Under the pieces are notes generated by a model. That model saw nothing but the letters and a program-made list of their open reading frames with translations, had not been told where the DNA came from and did no database searches. Below, in pieces: positions 61,713 to 64,000 of a DNA stretch of 64,000 nt (its first letter is position 1; every line of letters starts with the position of its first letter). The position numbers and the translations under genes are program-made. The DNA is from Phycisphaera sp. (GTDB lineage: Bacteria; Planctomycetota; Phycisphaerae; Phycisphaerales; Phycisphaeraceae), in NCBI GenBank assembly GCA_016125215.1, contig WGMF01000041.1:1-64000 (forward strand). The letters run 5' to 3'.

Positions 61713-62689
61713 GCAGACCCGACGACGACTACCGCTGGCCTCACAAGCACCTGTTGGGGTTGGAAGACCTCACACCCGCGGACCTGCGTCACATCCTGCG
61801 GACGGCCAGGGGCCTTGAGGATGTCAGCACACGCAGCGTGAAGAAGGTGCCCGCCCTGCGCGGGAAGGTCGTGGTGAATCTTTTCTTTGAAGACTCGACC
61901 CGCACGCGCGCGAGTTTCCACCTGGCCGCCAGCCGCTTGTCCGCCGACGTGCTCGAGTTTTCTGCCAAGGGTTCGAGCGTGGCCAAAGGCGAGACGCTGC
62001 GCGACACCGCGCGCAACATCGAAGCGATGGGCATCGACGCCATCGTGGTCCGACACCAGCAAAGCGGCGCGCCGCACCAGTTGGCCAGGTCGGTCCAGTG
62101 CAGCGTCATCAACGCCGGCGACGGCCAGCACGAACACCCGACGCAGGGCCTGCTCGATATCTACACCGTGGCACGACGGCTCGGGCGCGACGACTTTGAC
62201 CTCACCGGCATCACCGTAGCCATCGTCGGCGACATTGCCCACTCGCGTGTGGCGCGCTCGAACGTGCACGGTCTTCGCAAGCTCGGCGCCGGCGTGGTGC
62301 TCGTCGGGCCGACGACGCTCCTGCCCCGCGGTTTTGCGGACATGGGCTGCGAGCTGTCGCACGATCTTGATGAGGTCCTGCCGCGCGTGGACGTGGTGAA
62401 CATGCTGCGTGTGCAGTTCGAGCGCTTGCAGAGCCAGGCGTTCCCGAGCGTGCGCGAGTATTCGCGGTTCTTCGGGTTGACTGTGAAGCGGATGGAAAAG
62501 GCCAAGCGCGAGGTGATCGTGATGCACCCCGGGCCGATCAACCGGGGCATCGAGGTGGAATCCGCTGTGGCGGACGGCCCCAACAGCGCGGTGCTCGCGC
62601 AGGTGGCCAACGGTCTGGCGGTGCGGATGGCGGCGCTCTATCTCACCACCGGTGTGAACGCGGGTGTGAACACGGGGGGAAACGCATGA
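61709..62689 (+). CDS. pyrB: Aspartate carbamoyltransferase catalytic subunit
   Basis: 326 residues: carbamoyl-phosphate loop NLFFEDSTRTRASFHLAA, GDGQHEHPTQGLLDIYTVAR and MHPGPINRGIE near the end. It makes carbamoyl aspartate, the first step unique to pyrimidines. GTG start at 61709 overlaps the pyrR stop, with AGGGAAA upstream. No pyrI or adjacent pyrC; a dihydroorotase would be needed elsewhere. Confidence 0.94.
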   Translation: MSRPDDDYRWPHKHLLGLEDLTPADLRHILRTARGLEDVSTRSVKKVPALRGKVVVNLFFEDSTRTRASFHLAASRLSADVLEFSAKGSSVAKGETLRDTARNIEAMGIDAIVVRHQQSGAPHQLARSVQCSVINAGDGQHEHPTQGLLDIYTVARRLGRDDFDLTGITVAIVGDIAHSRVARSNVHGLRKLGAGVVLVGPTTLLPRGFADMGCELSHDLDEVLPRVDVVNMLRVQFERLQSQAFPSVREYSRFFGLTVKRMEKAKREVIVMHPGPINRGIEVESAVADGPNSAVLAQVANGLAVRMAALYLTTGVNAGVNTGGNA

Positions 62690-63312
62690 ACACCCGGACA
62701 CCACCCGATACCCCAACGAAACTTCCGGGGGGGGCGGGGTTGTTGCTTGTGATCTCCGGGCCGTCGGGCGTCGGGAAGACGACGATCACCCACCACGTCG
62801 AGCAGCAACTCGACGGCGTCTTCAGTGTGTCGGTTACCACGCGGCCCAAGACCGAGACCGACGTGGACGGCAGGGATTACACGTTCATTACGGTCGACGA
62901 TTTCAAGCGCAGGCGCGACGCGGGTGAGCTGCTCGAATGGGCTGAGGTGTTTGGTAATTTCTACGGCACCCCCCGCAAGCCCGTGGACGAGGCGATTGCA
63001 AACGGCCGGTTGATGATCCTGGAGATCGACGTCGAGGGCGCGGTGCAGATCAAGCGGATCCTGCCCGAGGCGTTTTGCGTCTTCGTGCTCCCGCCCAATG
63101 AACAGGTCCTGCTCAAGCGATTACGCAAGCGTGCCCGTGAAGACGAGGCGGTGATCCAGAAGCGTTTTGCCAAGGCCAAGTTCGAGATCATCCGAGCCTG
63201 GGAGTGCGGGGCGTACGACCAGTTCATCGTCAACCGGGATTTGGATCACGCGGTGAAAGAGGCAATCTCGCTCGTGCGGGAGAGGATGGAGCGGGGAATG
63301 TCTGATGTTTGA
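62686..63312 (+). CDS. gmk: Guanylate kinase
   Basis: 208 residues: P-loop SGPSGVGKTTI, SVTTRPKTETDVDGRDYTF for GMP binding, and the lid AREDEAVIQKRF. It phosphorylates GMP to GDP. It overlaps pyrB by four bases, so a purine kinase is coupled to the pyrimidine genes. Its stop lies at the edge of a heptamer repeat. Confidence 0.93.
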   Translation: MNTRTPPDTPTKLPGGAGLLLVISGPSGVGKTTITHHVEQQLDGVFSVSVTTRPKTETDVDGRDYTFITVDDFKRRRDAGELLEWAEVFGNFYGTPRKPVDEAIANGRLMILEIDVEGAVQIKRILPEAFCVFVLPPNEQVLLKRLRKRAREDEAVIQKRFAKAKFEIIRAWECGAYDQFIVNRDLDHAVKEAISLVRERMERGMSDV

Positions 63313-63360
63313 TGTCTGATGTTTGATGTAAAGAATCGATCCATTGATGATTGATGATCT
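63301..63360. repeat. Two-block heptamer repeat, inverted copy
   Basis: TCTGATG/TTTGATG units (63301-63329) and TTGATGA units (63345-63360). The reverse complement repeats the order and spacing of the 4610-4690 copy. Confidence 0.8.
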
Positions 63361-63395
63361 CAGAGTACTCGCGTTTATCGAAATCAAATAGCATT

Positions 63396-63433
63396 CTCAC
63401 CAGTCACCCTTCCGGGGGTCACCAGTCACCACC
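63396..63433. repeat. TCACCAG heptamers before gmhB-like gene
   Basis: TCACCAGTCACCCT, a short interruption, then TCACCAGTCACCAC ending next to the ATG at 63434. It takes the place of a ribosome-binding site. Confidence 0.7.
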
Positions 63434-64000
63434 ATGCAACGTGCGATTTTTCTTGACCGAGACAACACGATCATCCCCAACGACGGGGACCTGGGCGATC
63501 CTGCGCAGGTACGACTCTTACAGGGCGCTGCATCGGCCATTGCGTCGCTGCAGGGCTTGGGCTACCGCATCGTGGTCATCACCAACCAGGGCGGCGTGGC
63601 ACGTGGCAAGTACACCCCTCATGATGTCGAAGCCTGTCACGAGCGTCTTAGCGAACTCGTTCGTCAGACTTCGGGCGGGGTCATCGACCGTTACTACTAT
63701 TGCCCGTACCACCCCGAGGGCACGGTGAAGGAGTATCGACGCGAACACCCCTGGCGCAAGCCGCAGCCGGGCATGATCCTTCAGGCTGCCAAGGACCTTG
63801 ATCTGGACCTTGAGCAATGCTGGACGATCGGCGACCAGTTGCGCGACGTGGCGGCAGGGAAAGCCGCGGGGACGCGGACGATCCTGCTCCACCCCGATGC
63901 GCGGGAGCGTCCGCCGTTGGACGCCGGTCACGTTGAGCCGGCTGTGTCCACGAGCCATGGCGGTGACGATTTGTCGAAACCGGACTTCGAAGCCAGGAAC
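63434..64000 (+). CDS. HAD-family D,D-heptose 1,7-bisphosphate phosphatase-like (GmhB), runs off right edge
   Basis: 189 codons are visible without a stop. HAD motif I FLDRDNTII (Asp8, Asp10), motif II VVITNQGGVARG, motif III/IV region KPQPGMI and TIGDQLRDVAAGK. The zinc loop starts as CPYHPEG but the second Cys pair of GmhB (usually CxC) is EHPWRK, so the zinc site appears incomplete. It would make heptose 1-phosphate or act as another histidinol/sugar phosphatase. No ribosome site; a heptamer repeat abuts the ATG. Confidence 0.87.
   Translation, partial: MQRAIFLDRDNTIIPNDGDLGDPAQVRLLQGAASAIASLQGLGYRIVVITNQGGVARGKYTPHDVEACHERLSELVRQTSGGVIDRYYYCPYHPEGTVKEYRREHPWRKPQPGMILQAAKDLDLDLEQCWTIGDQLRDVAAGKAAGTRTILLHPDARERPPLDAGHVEPAVSTSHGGDDLSKPDFEARN

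Overview
The window looks like a chromosomal segment of a high-GC planctomycete, probably class Phycisphaerae. This is inferred from the gene set: an exosortase/EPS-type polysaccharide cluster, a secreted protease with a PEP-CTERM-like tail, long TPR membrane proteins, a GH116 glycosidase, a bactofilin, and a metal-transport permease fused to a DtxR repressor as in the related Chlamydiae. No rRNA is present to confirm it.

Layout. 1-2.0 kb is an accessory edge: an IS30-type element cut by the window boundary has inserted into the 3' end of an AT-richer zinc-ribbon membrane-protein gene, followed by a DUF5681 phage-type gene, a small coupled ORF and a 20-nt tRNA 3'-end fragment that looks like an attachment site. 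2.1-7.1 kb: phoH, a small exported protein, ispE, comM and 6-phosphogluconolactonase. 7.2-19.3 kb: exopolysaccharide region (O-antigen ligase/TPR protein, two secreted unknowns, glycosyltransferase, BY-kinase-like ATPase, ExeA-like ATPase, Wzz, Wza, WcaJ-like initiating transferase). 19.6 kb: tRNA-Arg(TCG) with its own promoter. 19.8-26.1 kb: leftward run of two TPR proteins, pabB and a GH116 glycosidase. 26.3-33.0 kb: secreted unknown, UroD-like protein, serine protease, a RAYT transposase flanked by its REP palindromes, and gyrA. 33.4-45.2 kb: TMTC-like TPR membrane protein, hrpB, CHASE/PAS hybrid-free sensor kinase, and an HlyD-ABC efflux pair in which ATPase and permease are fused. 45.5-50.9 kb: purE-purK, ppc and a kinase-fold protein immediately downstream of ppc. 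51.3-56.7 kb: bactofilin, family-4 uracil-DNA glycosylase, and flagellar fliD-fliS. 56.8-60.5 kb: divergent dtxR/mntR regulator and a binding protein-ATPase-permease::DtxR metal uptake operon. 60.7-64.0 kb: DCC-family protein, pyrR-pyrB-gmk and the start of a gmhB-like phosphatase.

The non-coding DNA is unusually structured. Several repeat classes recur: 9-nt-period nested palindromes (33.2, 45.3, 51.1 kb), 7-nt-period repeats that abut start codons (4.6, 7.1, 63.3-63.4 kb), a GCCACTGGCGG palindrome (12.7, 51.0 kb), REPs around the RAYT gene, and G/C-rich hairpins at 60.6 kb.

The strongest lead is the 59204-60517 gene: a Mn/Zn/Fe ABC permease whose last ~130 residues are a complete DtxR-type repressor with all six metal ligands, next to a separate divergent DtxR protein. 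A second lead is the divergent kinase-fold protein 12 nt downstream of PEP carboxylase.
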